From positions 25,427,067 through 25,491,066 of the forward strand of contig NC_088809.1 of assembly GCF_011386835.1 (NCBI RefSeq): a stretch of DNA of 64,000 nucleotides. Direction: 5' to 3'. Both the position numbers and the translations under genes were made by a program. Positions 30,201-54,246 of this stretch are shown in pieces; within the stretch, counting starts at the first letter, position 1; each line of letters starts with the position of its first letter. Below the pieces are notes generated by a model, which was not told the origin of the DNA, made no database searches, and saw only the letters and a program-made list of their open reading frames with translations. Source of the stretch: Chrysemys picta bellii. Its lineage: Eukaryota > Chordata > Testudines > Emydidae.

Positions 30201-33200
30201 CTCAGTGTCACTTAGGTCACGCATTCTCTTTCAGTATTTCTGCAGTGCAATGGCTCTGTAACGCTGATAAGAAGACACACAGTCCCCCAAAACGCCTGTA
30301 TCGATTCTTCTCAACCCTTTATTCTGCCTTGGTGAGTGGTGAGTGACAGATATGGCCATTTCCTGCAATGTCCTTGAAAAACCTTATTGTAAGAAGTGTA
30401 TTGTGGGTGGGATTGTATGTAACCTTGTATTGTTTTAATATGTTTTCTCTGCAATGTCAGAATAAATGTGCTTGCTTAGAAAGAGCTACGTGGTAACTTG
30501 TAACTCCTGGTAAAGAAGCTGTTCAGAGCCTTTGGAGCGAAAGTAAAGCGCAGACGCTGGCCTGTTTAGGCATCTGGCTTGCTGGGAATATCACAGTGTA
30601 GGCCAGGGGTCGGCAACCTTTCAGAAGTGGGGTGCCGAGTCTTCATTTATTCACTCTAATTTAAGGTTTTGCGTGCCAGTAATACATTTTAACATTTTTA
30701 AAAGGTCTCTTTCTCTAAATCTATAATATATAATAAACTATTGTTGTATGTAAAGTAAATAAGGTTTTTAAAATGTTTAAGAAGCTTCATTTAAAATTAA
30801 ATTAAAATGCAGAGCCCCCCGGACCAGTGGCCAGGACCCGGGCAGTGTGAGTGCCACTGAAAATCAGCTTGTGTACCGCCTTTGGCACGCGTGCCATAGG
30901 TTGCCTACTCCTGGTGTAGGCAGTGAACTGTGCAGCTTGGAAAAACCCGGCTGAGGGAGAGAGACGGGGGTCTCTGCCCGAGAGAGCTAGAAGCTTTTGG
31001 GTGCCCTTGATGGATCTCAGGGGGGAAACAGGTGCAGTTACCCTGGAACTGTGAGTTTTCTTAACCCTTTATTCTGTTTTGGTAAGTGGTGCCTTCTCAG
31101 CCAGCCAGCCGCCCCTTCCTTCTCCCAGAATGTCAAGGGAAAGGATGTCCTCTTTCAGGTGACGTTCCCCAGCAGGGAATATAGTTCTCCAAAATAGGAG
31201 AATAGTTCTCCTATTTTGGCTGTAGTGGGTAGTAATGTCCATGAACCATTAACAAGAACTCCCAATTCTGATTATGCCATGTTGGGCTGGGAGACTGTGT
31301 GCAGGGGGGAAAGCCTGGTCTAGAACAGGGGTTTATAATCATTTTTGTTTCCTTTAGGCACGAGGATCCCGAGCCATCCTGCAGTTGTACCCTGAAAACT
31401 CAGAACAGGTGACTTTGGCTGACGGGGAGAGGGGATGCAGGGATGGATGAGGCAGAGAAGCCCTGCTCAAAACTTGGCTGTTTTTCCAGGGGGTGTTGGG
31501 AGCTGAGGTGGGTGTGTGAAGATGGGCTGCTTTAAGGGCCCAGCAGAACAGGGTTGAGCATTTGGATTGCAAGATTTCCCAGAGGTCTGTTCACTGGTAC
31601 TGGTGAAGAGCCGGGGCCTCGAGGAGCCATGGGCAGGCAGGAGATGGCCGAACAGTTCCTGACAGCATTTTCTCTCTCTCTCTTCCAGCTGGAGCTCATC
31701 ACTGCGCAGGCCATGAAGGCAGGGTTCACGGGAGGAATGGTGGTGGATTATCCCAACAGCACCAAAGCCAAGAAGTGAGTTGTCTCCTGCTGGGCTGAGG
31801 CCACTGAGTGTGACCTGTGCTGTGATGAGCCCATCCTTGTAGTGTATTACTTTACTGGACTCTCTGACATGTCTGTGTGTCTCCCCCGTATGGAAATACT
31901 GCCCCATGACAGAGGCAGGAGTTCCTGTTACAGACCCTAGTACTGATCTGTGAGGTAGATGGCCTGTGAAGGACACCTGGCCTCAAGTCGGCTTCTGGAA
32001 GCTATGTGGGAAGCTCTTGACTAGGCCTCTGGATGTTCAGAGTCCCAGACTCCCAATCTGAGGCCCAGGAATCTCATCTCCTCTCTCTCACTCTTTCAGG
32101 TTCTTCCTCTGTCTCTTTGTTGGGACGGCTGGTGCGTTACCAAAGGTAATGAGCTGCGGCTCAGAGACGATGGCGCAGCTGACAAAGTGGGAGGGAGCAG
32201 GGGGCGGAGTGCTCAGGGTCTCCTGCTGAGGGATGCTCTTTTGGTGGGTGTGGTTGCTAGGTAACCTGAACAGAGGGAGCCTGGCCAGAGGCTCCAGCGG
32301 GCTGTGTGACATTGTCCCGCCAGGGGGCCGACCTGGGCTTCAGAATCAAACCTTTGGAAAAGGGATCTGCACAGAGGGGCTGATTGCCATCCCTGATTGT
32401 GCAGCTCCAGTGGCCTTTGTGCCTGAAGTCTGATGTGGCCCCCCGTCATGCACTGGTCCCTTCCCAGAAGCACTATGGGAGAGGGGGGCCTAACCCTGTG
32501 TCCTTATTACCAGGATTGCCTTGCTCACTTGCCTAGCCTTGGCTCATCCTGTCCCAGACCTTCCATTGAGCCAGCTCGGGGCTGGCCTGGTTTTGCCTCA
32601 AGCACTGGAAGATCAATTTGCTCCTTCCCTATGGCGCAGCCTGTCCCTGAGACTTGCTGAGTTGGGCCTCGTTCCAGTCCTCGCTCTTGCAGAGCCCCCC
32701 TTCCCCTTCTGTCCGGGAGTGGTGGCTGGTGCTGCGCTTTGTGGCACTGAGGCCCATCGCTTTGTGCTTCCAGGCCCTTGGTGCTGAGTGTGCTGATGGA
32801 GAGGAGTCCCAGCAGGCCAAGTTCATCAATGAAAGGTACCATGTTCACCAAGGTCCTCCCTAGGAGAGAGACTGCCTCTGGGGGCCTGGCTAGTGGGGAT
32901 GGGGGTGTCACTGACGCTGGCCTGTGGAGTCAGGGAGCTGGAGGGCCAGGACCCTGCGGTGGGAGGGCTCTAGCTCTGGGTGCTCAGTTTCAAGATTGCC
33001 TTGGCCTGGGGGGAGGGAGGGAGGGATAGCTCAGTGGTTTGAGTATTGATCTGCTAAACCCAGGGTTGTGAGTTCAATCCTTGAGGGGGCCACTTGGGGG
33101 ATCTGGGGGAAAATCAGTACTTGGTCCTGCTAGTGAAGGCAGGGGGCTGGACTCAATGACCTTTCAGGGTCCCTTCCAGTTCTATGAGATAGGTATATCC

Positions 33201-34954
33201 AGACGTTTCCAGTCAGCCAGCTCAGGGCTGGCATGGTTTAGGCCACTGTGGAGTAGCAGAAGATTTAGCTACTTTATGGCATATAAGATGGCCCAAAGGA
33301 GTCTGTTCTGCTTGTTTATACCTTAGAACATCCAGCCTGATCTTGGCTGGAGAACTCTGGGGTGGGGCTGAGTCATGAGCGTTTGGGCATGAAGTGGAGT
33401 GGGGCTGTTGGATTTTTAAGATGTCCTTTCTCCCCAGTGTTCTTGGAGTTCAGTGCGTGGTAACTGTTCAGGCCGGCCAGCCCAGGGCTTGTCTGCATGG
33501 GGACATTCACTGGCATAACAATGTCCACATGGGCAGTCATACTGGTATAATTGTGCCAATAAGTTATCCTGTGTAGCCCTAAATTCCCTTCCTTCTCAGC
33601 TCTTTGGCCGTGTCTCTTGTGATGCCGGGCTTTCTAGGTATGGTGCATTTCTCTGCTGTTGGCATGTCTCCTCCCTAGGTGGTGGTGCAGGGCAAAGCTC
33701 CCCTTGCAGCCGGTAGGAGAGACTGAGAGCACCAGCCAGAGGATAGTCGTCGTGGTTGCCAGGAGCTGTTGGCTGCCATGTTTTCCTGCCTCTGACACTG
33801 TTCCACTCCTTAACAGTACCCAGCTTATGGCTCCTAATTACCGAGGCAGCGTCCTGGCAACTTGCTTAAAAAAAACCCAGATTGCAGCTGCCTTCCTCTA
33901 TAATCAGGGGTTATGTCCATGGAGACCCCTGGTTCCCAATTGGCTGTCAGACTAGAGTCTGATAGTGCCCTGCATGCTGGGATGCGCAGTCCCCACCCAG
34001 GTGCATTTCTCTCTGAGCTGAGGTGACGGCTGACTGCTTTTTTGTGGAGTATTCTACCCCCGGTGGTGCTGATGGCCTGCCTGTCTGTGCTCCCGCAGAG
34101 CACGTGGGGAAAGCACTCAGTCCTGCCCCGCTGCTGGAGGCAGGGGTTGCCTTGACTGAGGACTTGTCACCATTTTCCTTGCCTGCATCTGCATCCTGCA
34201 TCTGCATCCTGCTTCGGCCAGTGCTGCTTGCCCATGCCGCTGCTCGCTGCCGTAGCTTCCAGCCTCCCCCACACCTGGACTGTCATTGTCCTGGCTGGCC
34301 TGAGAGGGGCTGGGGATAACTGGCCAGTGCTCACTGCCCTGACACATGGGAACAAGAGCTGTCCTGTGCTAGGAACTGAATCCCAGAGCCCTCCAGAGGC
34401 AGCGGAGTGACTGATCCTAGTTGCGTGGACCCCCATCAGCGCCATCATTTCTGTTTCTCTGTAGAACACGGTTCAGAAATGCCAAAGGCAAGTCTGTAAA
34501 GAAAAGCCGGGACTGGGTCTTGGAGAAGAAGGAACGCAGACGGCGGCAGGGCAAGTACGTACCATGGTGCCTCCCTTTGCCCGGGTTCCCATGGGTGGGA
34601 GGGAGCAAGTAGCGGGCATTGTATGGGCTGTAACCCGGCCGCCTCTATCTCCCATGCAGACAGTGGCTACCACCATTGTTTCAGGGCATGGTAACAAGGA
34701 CATCAGCAATTCAGTTTCACTGTAGCCATTACCTGCCTTTGGGCAGCATGGCCACAGCCCTTTTGTCCTGCTGCAAGCCTGTTCTAATGCTTCTGCTGAC
34801 CCCTCTCCTGGTGGAGGCTCTGGCCCTTCCAGCTCTGTGGCCTGATTCGCTTATAGCCCACATCCCTCCCTACAGCGTGATCTGTTCTGTGCTCTGCAGG
34901 GAAGTGAGGGCGGATACGAGATACACTGGCCGAAAGCGGCGGCCTCGCTTCTGA
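24229..34954 (+). CDS. BUD23: 18S rRNA (guanine-N7)-methyltransferase BUD23 (WBSCR22), 12 exons
   Basis: Coding exons with GT/AG borders: 24229-24276, 24615-24652, 25722-25817, 26258-26340, 26486-26582, 30235-30331, 31358-31408, 31689-31774, 32100-32145, 32774-32835, 34465-34554, 34900-34954. They total 849 nt, giving 282 aa (human 281). SAM-dependent class I methyltransferase: motif I LLDVGCGSGLSG spans exons 3-4, the acidic VGMDIS follows, then DMGQGIPF and SAVQWLCNA. The tail is strongly basic ([27 protein letters not shown]), as in nucleolar targeting. With TRMT112, BUD23 makes the m7G in 18S rRNA and is needed for 40S maturation. Start chosen at [10 protein letters not shown], matching the conserved N-terminus. 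All phases agree, with no stops, so the gene looks intact. The largest intron (26583-30234) holds a MITE, an LTR-like block and a CR1. Confidence 0.96.
25446..25700 (+). mobile_element. CR1 3'-end fragment in BUD23 intron 2
   Basis: GGTCTCAAGTTGCAGTGGGG, GTTGGATATTAGGAAAAAAA, TCACTAGGAGGGTGGTGAAG, then GGACTAGATGACCTCCTGAG and an ATTCTATGATTCTA terminal repeat. It ends about 20 bases before the exon 3 acceptor. Confidence 0.92.
26855..27139. mobile_element. MITE-like DNA transposon, family B, with long internal hairpins
   Basis: Ends GGGTATGTCTATACT and AGTGTGGACCAGCCC are imperfect inverted repeats. There are two internal hairpins: GATCGATTTATCGC against GCGATAAATCGATC, and a near-perfect 28-bp-arm hairpin at 27046-27112 (TTCGAACTAAGATAC against GTATCTTAGTTCGAA). 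The target-site duplication is not resolved, so the superfamily is open. Confidence 0.75.
27334..27988 (-). mobile_element. LTR-like block in BUD23 intron 5
   Basis: The low-coordinate edge reads TGTCACAGATCCATAGG (a minus-strand end in CA), and the minus strand has AATAAA near 27603 (AATAGGGTTTATTAGTC on plus). It is followed directly by a CR1, and 29495-29755 may be its continuation. No matched duplication found. Confidence 0.45.
27989..29494 (+). mobile_element. CR1 retrotransposon, 5'-truncated
   Basis: It starts inside RT ([52 protein letters not shown]), continues through [22 protein letters not shown] and [10 protein letters not shown], then meets a stop at 28660. The rest (VRPHL-type region, GYKL region) is frameshifted. 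The 3' end has GGACTAGATGACC and the ATTCTATGATTCT terminal repeat. It belongs to a different CR1 subfamily from the copies at 1-6334 and 45322. Confidence 0.92.
27990..28662 (+). pseudogene. CR1 reverse transcriptase fragment
   Basis: An open RT segment of about 225 codons with motifs up to FADDTK. It is truncated at the 5' end by the insertion mechanism and closed by a stop after LKGRDRI. Not functional. Confidence 0.88.
30345..31050 (+). mobile_element. Possible LTR-like sequence flanking a hAT in BUD23 intron 6
   Basis: About 390 bases of non-hAT sequence with CAGAATAAATGTGCTTGC at about 30459, typical of LTR R/U5 borders, interrupted by the hAT at 30604-30913. It lies between exon 6 and a diverged copy of the end of exon 6 (31051-31090). 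Confidence 0.35.
30604..30913. mobile_element. Non-autonomous hAT DNA transposon
   Basis: Ends CAGGGGTCGGCAACCTTT and AGGTTGCCTACTCCTG. Perfect 8-bp target-site duplication gtgtaggc at 30596-30603 and 30914-30921. A/T-rich interior, no transposase. Confidence 0.9.
31051..31090 (+). repeat. Diverged copy of the exon 6 / donor junction of BUD23
   Basis: Matches 30301-30340 at 32 of 40 positions. The core TTCTTAACCCTTTATTCTGT, then TTTG|GTAAGTGG, parallels exon 6 TTCTCAACCCTTTATTCTGC, then CTTG|GTGAGTGG. It reads FLTLYSVL before the donor. See findings. Confidence 0.55.
33016..33200 (+). mobile_element. tRNA-derived SINE, tail type 1, in BUD23 intron 10
   Basis: Same head and tail as the copy at 6608 (A-box TAGCTCAGTGGTTTGAG, tail CTCAATGACCTTTCAGGG, AGATAGGTATATCC). 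Confidence 0.9.
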
Positions 34955-35811
34955 CCACCCCGCATATTCCAGCTCGATGGTCGCCATGCAACAGCCCCTG
35001 GTGGAACTTCCCTGGATGGACCCCCTGGTCTGAAAGCTGCTTGTATGGAGCGGGTCTGTTTGTGGCCCTTGCAGCGGGAGGCTGGGCCATCTCTGCTGCT
35101 GTCCAGGATCCCATTTGATGCTTCTGGTCATATTTAATGGGATGATGCCGGTCAGGAACAGACTCACTGCATCTATTTTTATGTGCTGGGTGCTGACACT
35201 GAGCCAGCCACTTGCAGACCCCCTTTCTTTAGCCATCTGTTATGAGAGCCAAATGGAGGGGGGTCAGAAATGCTGCTGGGCAGCCTGCTGGGTGCAAAGT
35301 GCCCTGGGTGATGGGACCTTTCCTGCTGAGCTTCCAGCCTACTCAGTAAATAGGCCCTTGGTTACGAGTACTGCAGAGCTGTCATCTTTCCAGGCGTGGT
35401 TCTGTACACAGCAAGGGCTGATGGACCTAGTGCTGGTCTCCGCTGCTCCTCCCACGTTCACAGGAGTATTTGCACAGTGCTGTGCCCTCTGCTTGGCTGC
35501 TGCAGGGTTACGTACTCCGCTTGTGTGGCATATGCTCAGTGAGCACTGGGAAAACCCACCAGTGGACCAGAGTAAGCACTTCCGCAGCACTCAGGTTGGC
35601 AGCTGCAGGTGGGGGGCTGCTGTATGCTGCCTACCCCACAGAGGCCTATTCCTCCTTTAGCTGAGGGCTTCAACAGGCCCTTGGAAGAACAATTCTGTTC
35701 CTGGCTGCAGCACGGCCAGGCCCCGCCAGCCAATGGAGGTGCCCTCTCTTTGTCCCTCCCCTCAGCCGCAACAGAGCGAGGAGCCCACTGCTGGGTTTAC
35801 GGCTACAAATG
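34955..35811 (+). other. BUD23 3' UTR and BUD23-STX1A intergenic space
   Basis: The BUD23 stop TGA is at 34952-34954. I find no AATAAA on the plus strand here. AGTAAA at 35345-35350 is the best variant signal, about 390 nt past the stop. The two genes converge tail to tail in this stretch. Confidence 0.4.
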
Positions 35812-35817
35812 TTTATT
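35812..35817 (-). terminator. Candidate STX1A poly(A) signal AATAAA
   Basis: TTTATT on plus. It is the first canonical AATAAA on the minus strand that I find after the STX1A stop, 5.6 kb away. If used, the 3' UTR would be long and would contain the 57-bp minisatellite. Confidence 0.4.
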
Positions 35818-38800
35818 CTACATAAAAATTCCACCAAATGGGAAGCTGTGTTGCACCCAAAGCTGGGGGCGGCGAGCGAGCTGGGGGTGGGATGGGAGCT
35901 GGATGTAGACAGGAGGCAACGTACAATGTTGTTTTAACCATGGGAACAGAGCAAGTCAGGTTCAAGATCCACATAGAAAACAAGGACACTTAGCTCACGG
36001 TACAGCGACGTTACAACCAAGGGGTTGCTCTGAACTCTTCCAAGTACACTAATTAAAAAACAAATCCCCAGTATGAGTGAAAGCTGCATGTACCCCCTCC
36101 CCTCCCTTGCTCCTGAAATACTGTCAAGCCCCTGGCGCTGGGAGGCCTAGGGGCACATAGGACAGATGCTTCTTGAGAAAAGATGGTTGTAACGGAAAAT
36201 TAAAATATCTTCCCCACACCCAAACCCAGCATGGCTAATCGCATCCCCTCGTGGGACAGGCCAGGGCTCCCCGAGGTGCAGGGATTGCACTATTGCACCA
36301 ACCCCCCTTCCCTCCCCTATCCCCTAGAGAATGCCCTTAGCTGTGCCTGCTGTAGGCTTCTCAGCCCCACTGGTTGGTGGTTATGTCAGCCCCTCACGGA
36401 GCAGCTGCTGGGAGGGGAGCCCTAGCTGGGCAGAAGCCCACTTGCTGTATTGCTGTGTCCCCAATTACACCTGCCCACTTCGTATTGCTGGTTTCCTCAC
36501 TGCCCCCCCCCCCCCGCATGCTCAGCTGTTCTGGCAGCAGGGGGGTGTGCTGAGTGCAGAGTCTCCCTGCAGCGGGGTCTAATGCAGCCCCTGCACCTGA
36601 GGATGGGGGCAGGGCTGTCTGGCTCACCCCGGCCGCTGTTCTAGCCCTGCTACTAAAGGCTGTGGAGCCTTCTGCCTCCGCAAGGGGTGTTTAGGAAGAA
36701 ATAGCTGGTCAGCCTCCACAGCAGCTGCATTGTTTGAGGGGCGACCACCAGTCCTTGCTCACCAAGCGCGGTCGCTGGCAGCCCGTTATTGCTTGCCTAC
36801 GGCAGGAGCCCTTCCCTGGCGGTCGCGTGGGCCAGGCTTTGCATGAGGCAGAGCACAGCAGCATCGTATTCAATCTCTCTGCTAGGGGGGCAGATGCGCT
36901 GGTGCATTCTAGAATCCAGGCCCCAGCCTAGCCCAGGAGCAGCTGCCACTGGCTGGATGTGTCCAAAGGCAGCGTGTGACCGTGCAGCCCTTCTCCCCCA
37001 GCAGGGCGGCCAGGGCCAGGGGGAGGATGACCCTTGACCCTGCCCATTTCTCAAGCTTGCTGTGACGTAGCTGCTAGCAGCTCAGGACTACACAAGGGTT
37101 AGGCCCAGAATCCATGTGGGACTCAAGCTGCGCAATGCCAGAGGCTGGTTACCTGGAGGGAGCCGCGCCCAGCCCAGCTGTTCTAGCGCTATCTTCGGCC
37201 TGCCCTGCCACGGCTGGAGGCACCAGCAGCAGCTTGGCCAAGCACCAGCCCAAACCAAACACATGCTGCTTTTCTCTCCCAGTGGCCCCGGGGCTGCTGG
37301 GGGAGGGGGCTGGAGTTTACGCCTCATGTGGCAGCAGCCAGCTCTACCCTGATACCCATGCTGTGCCTGGCACCCTGGGAATTGCAGGTGCTTTGCAGGG
37401 CCTTCAGTACTGGTGGTGCAAGGTGGGGACGCTCATTTAGGCCAACTCAGCAGGTTGGGGCCTATGGAGGGGGATGGGGACTAAATACTGCAGCACAGGT
37501 GTTACCACACCAAGGCGGAGGCTGGGTGGCCAGTGTCCCACTGTGCCCCAGCACATGGTGCCCAGCAGGCCTGGGTCAGCCCAGTCTCCATTCAGCCTGG
37601 TGGGATACAGCTCAGCCGGCCACCTCCTGAAAGCCACCTGCCGACCTCAAGGCATCATGTGAGCCCTGTCTGCTAGGGCTGGTCACCCTCCAGCTACAGC
37701 CCCTCAGCTCCCCTCTCCAGGGTGCTAAGGGCCAGCCCCTCCCAGCAGTGCTGGGAGTGGGGGTATGAGTCTCCGCTCGCAGGCAGCTGATCACAGCCCC
37801 TGCGCTTGCTGCGTGCAGCACAACCCCTGACCCCACAGTCCCAGCAGCACAGCACCCAGGCCGGACCCGGGTCAGCTGCACAGCTGGGCATGACAGACAC
37901 TGGCATGACAGAACCCACCTGTGCAGCCTTCCCCCTGGCCACCCCTGCCACTAGTCGCAGCACAGCCTCAGGCAGTCACTGGGGATTTGGCTTTCAAGGG
38001 GTGTTGTGCTAGTTCAATGGGGTGCGCTCCCTTTGCTCCCCTCTGCCCTTGGGGCCAGGAGGTGCCAGCATAGCCCCTGCCTGGCTGTCTCCCAGGGAGC
38101 AGGTGCTCTGGTGATGGCATTGCAGGACTGAAGCCAAACGTGGGCCGGGTGGGGCAGGGACGGACGGACCCTCAGAGCCCCACAGCTGCGGTGGTGACTC
38201 CGTTGCAGGTCAGGCCTTGATGCTAGATACTGACTGGTGTCTTTGGGGCCCGGCTCCCCTGCCTGCCCCCCCAGCCTGGGGACGGACCATCTGGCACTGG
38301 CATAGGCTGACCAACTCCAGTTAAAGCCCTCGCCTGCCACGCACAGGGCAAGCCCCTCCCCACACGCTGCGGGGATCCAGGCAGGGCCTTGGCTCAGCCC
38401 CACCCCAGGCAGGCGAGCCCAGCTGGGCTCTTGCTCTCAGGTGTCTCCGGGCACACAGAGCTGCAGGGCTGGGAAGGGTCAGAGGGCCAGGCTCTCGCTG
38501 GAGGCTCCCTCCAGCAGGTTTGCAGGCTGCCACCAGTCACACGTTCGCTGCAGCCCTTGGGGCGGGGCGGGGGGATGTGGTGCCCTGAAGCCAGCAGTGG
38601 CTTGGTGAAATGGTCCCTTGAGCACTCAGTGCTGATGAGCTGGGGGCGAGGTTGGGGCACCCCTTGAGGAAGGCCAGGGGGCTGGCATGGCTCTTGCATT
38701 ACAGCTGAGGTGAGGGGGGTGCTCCTGGCTAGGGGAGGGACAGAGCCAGCCCTGCAACACTCTCCCTTAGGGAGCTGGAAGAGACGGAGCTTACAACACT

Positions 38801-39780
38801 GAACGGTAGCAGCCCACTGGCAGTTCAGGAGCCTGGCTGCTCCGTGGGGCCCTCAGCCTGGGGGCAGGGGCGACTGCAGGGCTCCCATGTGCAGCCTGCA
38901 CCCTTCCCCAACTGGCCAGACACAGCAGGGTTGGGGGAATCAAGCGTGGTTGGGGCACAGAGCCCAGGCCTGTCGCAGGGGAGGGGTGATGGGGGCCAGG
39001 CCTGAGCCCTGCGTGGCCCAGAGAGTGGGGCTCAGAGTGCCATGCCCAGCGGGGAGGGGGACAGGAAAGAGCAGCCAGGCCGCAGTGGGATCCCTCCCCG
39101 GGGCAGCACCAAGCAGTCGGTCACCTCTCCACCCCCAGGTGCCAGCCTCAGAGGGCTGAATGCAGCCAAAAGGCAGTGCAGGGCCCTGGTGCCCCTTACC
39201 ACAGTGGGTGTGGGGGCAGATGATGGGGGCTAGGGGCAGGGCCGAGAGCTGCCTGCAGGAGCCCCAGCACTGGAAGGGCTGCCCAGTGACCCACACCCAG
39301 GACAGCCTGAGCCTCTGCTCTGGCCTCATCCCCTTTCCGGGGTGGGTGGCACAGGCAAGTCAGCCGCTTCCTGCCCAGCCCCAGAGGTGGCTCCAGGCCA
39401 TGCAGTGGCCACCAAGCTCCTTGCCATCTGCCTGATTGGCGCTGCCCATCTCCCCAAGGCCAAGCGGGCATGGAGCAGCCCAGGGAGCACTGATGCCGTG
39501 GTAAGCATCAGCACAGAAGGGTCGTAGTGCTCGCCAGGGGGGCAGTGCAGCAGAGCACATGCCGTCCTACCCCGACAACCCCCCCGCCCCGCCCCCATGG
39601 AACTGGGCCCAGCCAACCACACAGTAACGGCTGCAACATAGGCCCAGCCTTGCGGAAAACACCCTCCAGCCACAGCAGGGCAGCAGCAAAGGGAAATAAG
39701 ACCCCTGCAGCCAGCCAGAGGGGAGGGGAAGGGGCAGCACCAGGGACTGGGCCTTGCACCAACCAGCCAGAGAGGGGAGG
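35818..39780. other. GC-rich DNA downstream of the STX1A stop; possible 3' UTR
   Basis: No exon or named repeat found. About 35930-36090 (CACTAATTAAAAAACAAATC, GTACAATGTTGTTTTAACC) has the A/T-rich look of a 3' UTR end. A run of 12 C lies at about 36504. Confidence 0.4.
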
Positions 39781-39789
39781 TCAGGGCCA

Positions 39790-40870
39790 GCGGAGGTGGG
39801 CACTGCAGCGAGCAGGCAGGGGTGGGTGCAGTGGCAGGTGTGGCCGGGGGAGGGAGCACTGTGGGGAACAGGCGGGGTGTGTGTGACGCTTTATCAGCAA
39901 TGCTCTGGGGAGGGGGAGCACTGTGGGAAGCAGCAGAGGGATAGGTGCAGTGCCAGGCATGCCCTGGGGATGGGGGCACTGTGGGAAGCAATGGGGTGGA
40001 AGCCGTGCCAGGTATGGCCAGGGAAGGGAGGCACTGTGGGGAGCAGGTGGGGTGTGTGGTGCTTTGTCTGCAATGCTCCGGGGGGGGGGGGGAGGGGAGG
40101 GGTGGCACTGCGGGAAGCAGCAGTGTGGGTGCAGTGCCACGTATGGCGGAGGAAGGCACTGCAGGGAGCTGCAGAGGAGTAGGTGCAGTGCCAGATGTGC
40201 CCTGGGGATGAGGACACTGCTGGGAGCAGCGGGGGTGGGTGCAGTGTCAGATATGGCTGGAGGAGGGGGGCACTGCAGGGAGCAGCAGGGGGTAGATGCA
40301 GGCCAGGCGTACCCTAGGGAGGGGGCACTGCAGGGAGCAGCAGAGGGATAGGTGCAGGCCAGGCGTACCCTAGGGAGGGGGGCACTGCAGGGAGCAGCAG
40401 GGGGTAGATGCAGGCCAGGCGTACCCTAGGGAGGGGGGCACTGCAAGGAGCAGCAGGGGGTAGATGCAGGCCAGGCGTACCCTAGGGAGGGGGGCACTGC
40501 AAGGAGCAGCAGAGGGATAGGTGCAGGCCAGGCGTACCCTAGGGAGGGGGGCACTGCAAGGAGCAGCAGAGGGGTAGGTGCAGGCCAGGCGTACCCTAGG
40601 GAGGGGGGCACTGCAAGGAGCAGCAGGGGGTAGATGCAGGCCAGGCGTACCCTAGGGAGGGGGGCACTGCAGGGAGCAGCAGGGGGTAGATGCAGGCCAG
40701 GCGTACCCTAGGGAGGGGGGCACTGCAAGGAGCAGCAGGGGGTAGATGCAGGCCAGGCGTACCCTAGGGAGGGGGGCACTGCAGGGAGCAGCAGGGGGTA
40801 GATGCAGGCCAGGCGTACCCTAGGGAGGGGGGCACTGCAGGGAGTAGGCAGAGGGGTGTGGCACTTTGTC
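39790..40870. repeat. Minisatellite, unit about 57 bp, downstream of the STX1A stop
   Basis: The regular part (40262-40850) holds about ten copies of a unit containing GGCACTGCAGGGAGCAGCAG, GGGGTAGATGCAGGCCAGG and CGTACCCTAGGGAGGGG, with a few base changes each. The flank 39790-40261 holds older, degenerate copies (GGCACTGTGGGGAGCAGG and similar). The 57-bp length keeps a frame open, so long spurious ORFs appear. Confidence 0.92.
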
Positions 40871-41407
40871 AGTAATGCCCTGGCAGAGCAGATGCAGAAG
40901 GAGCTATGACTGCCAGTGAACACCCACTGGCAGTGCCAGGCTACAAAGCTGGGTGGGGACTGGCTGGCTAGCTCTCTGCTCTGTGGGGGGACACAGCACT
41001 GCCCCTTGCTCTCCCTCGCCCAGTGCCATTGGCATGCCCTGCTGTCCTGCACCTGGCACCGTGCTAGGAGACTCACTACATGAGGGCAGCCTGCCTCCCT
41101 CCTCCCCCCACTGCGCCAGCTGGCTGCCTTGCTTTAGGCTCAGTGCTGCATGCGTGCTCTGCCCTCCATCGGGCCCAGCTCCCCCCATGTCCCAGCCCCC
41201 CACACTGGCCGCCTGCCCCCTTGCCACACAGACGCACCGCACCGTACACACAGTGTTACAAAACGATCATGCATTAGAAACTGAAATTCTGCTGGGAAGG
41301 CCCCTCCCTGGCGGCTGCAGGGCTTGGTCCCCCTCGGGCACGGCTGGGCCTGGCAGCTCGGCAGCTCCATCCCATTGTCTACAGAGAAAGTTTCGCCTTG
41401 GCAAGGT
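40871..41407 (-). other. STX1A 3' UTR (proximal)
   Basis: Sequence directly after the STX1A stop on the minus strand, no repeats recognised. It is expected to be transcribed as 3' UTR; no poly(A) signal found within it. Confidence 0.5.

Positions 41408-54246
<12,839 letters not shown>

Noticed and set aside
30345..30600. Alternative 3' terminal exon of BUD23 using the AATAAA at about 30460
   Set aside because: Possible, but the sequence looks more like an LTR, and the exon 6 donor and all later exons are intact. Not supported without transcript data.
39326..40159. 277-aa minus-strand frame
   Set aside because: Low-complexity Pro/Ser/Cys text from degenerate minisatellite DNA; no domain.
40426..41076. 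Long minus-strand frames with repeated LGYAWPA-type peptides
   Set aside because: They are produced by the 57-bp minisatellite, whose length is a multiple of three. No conserved domain or start context.
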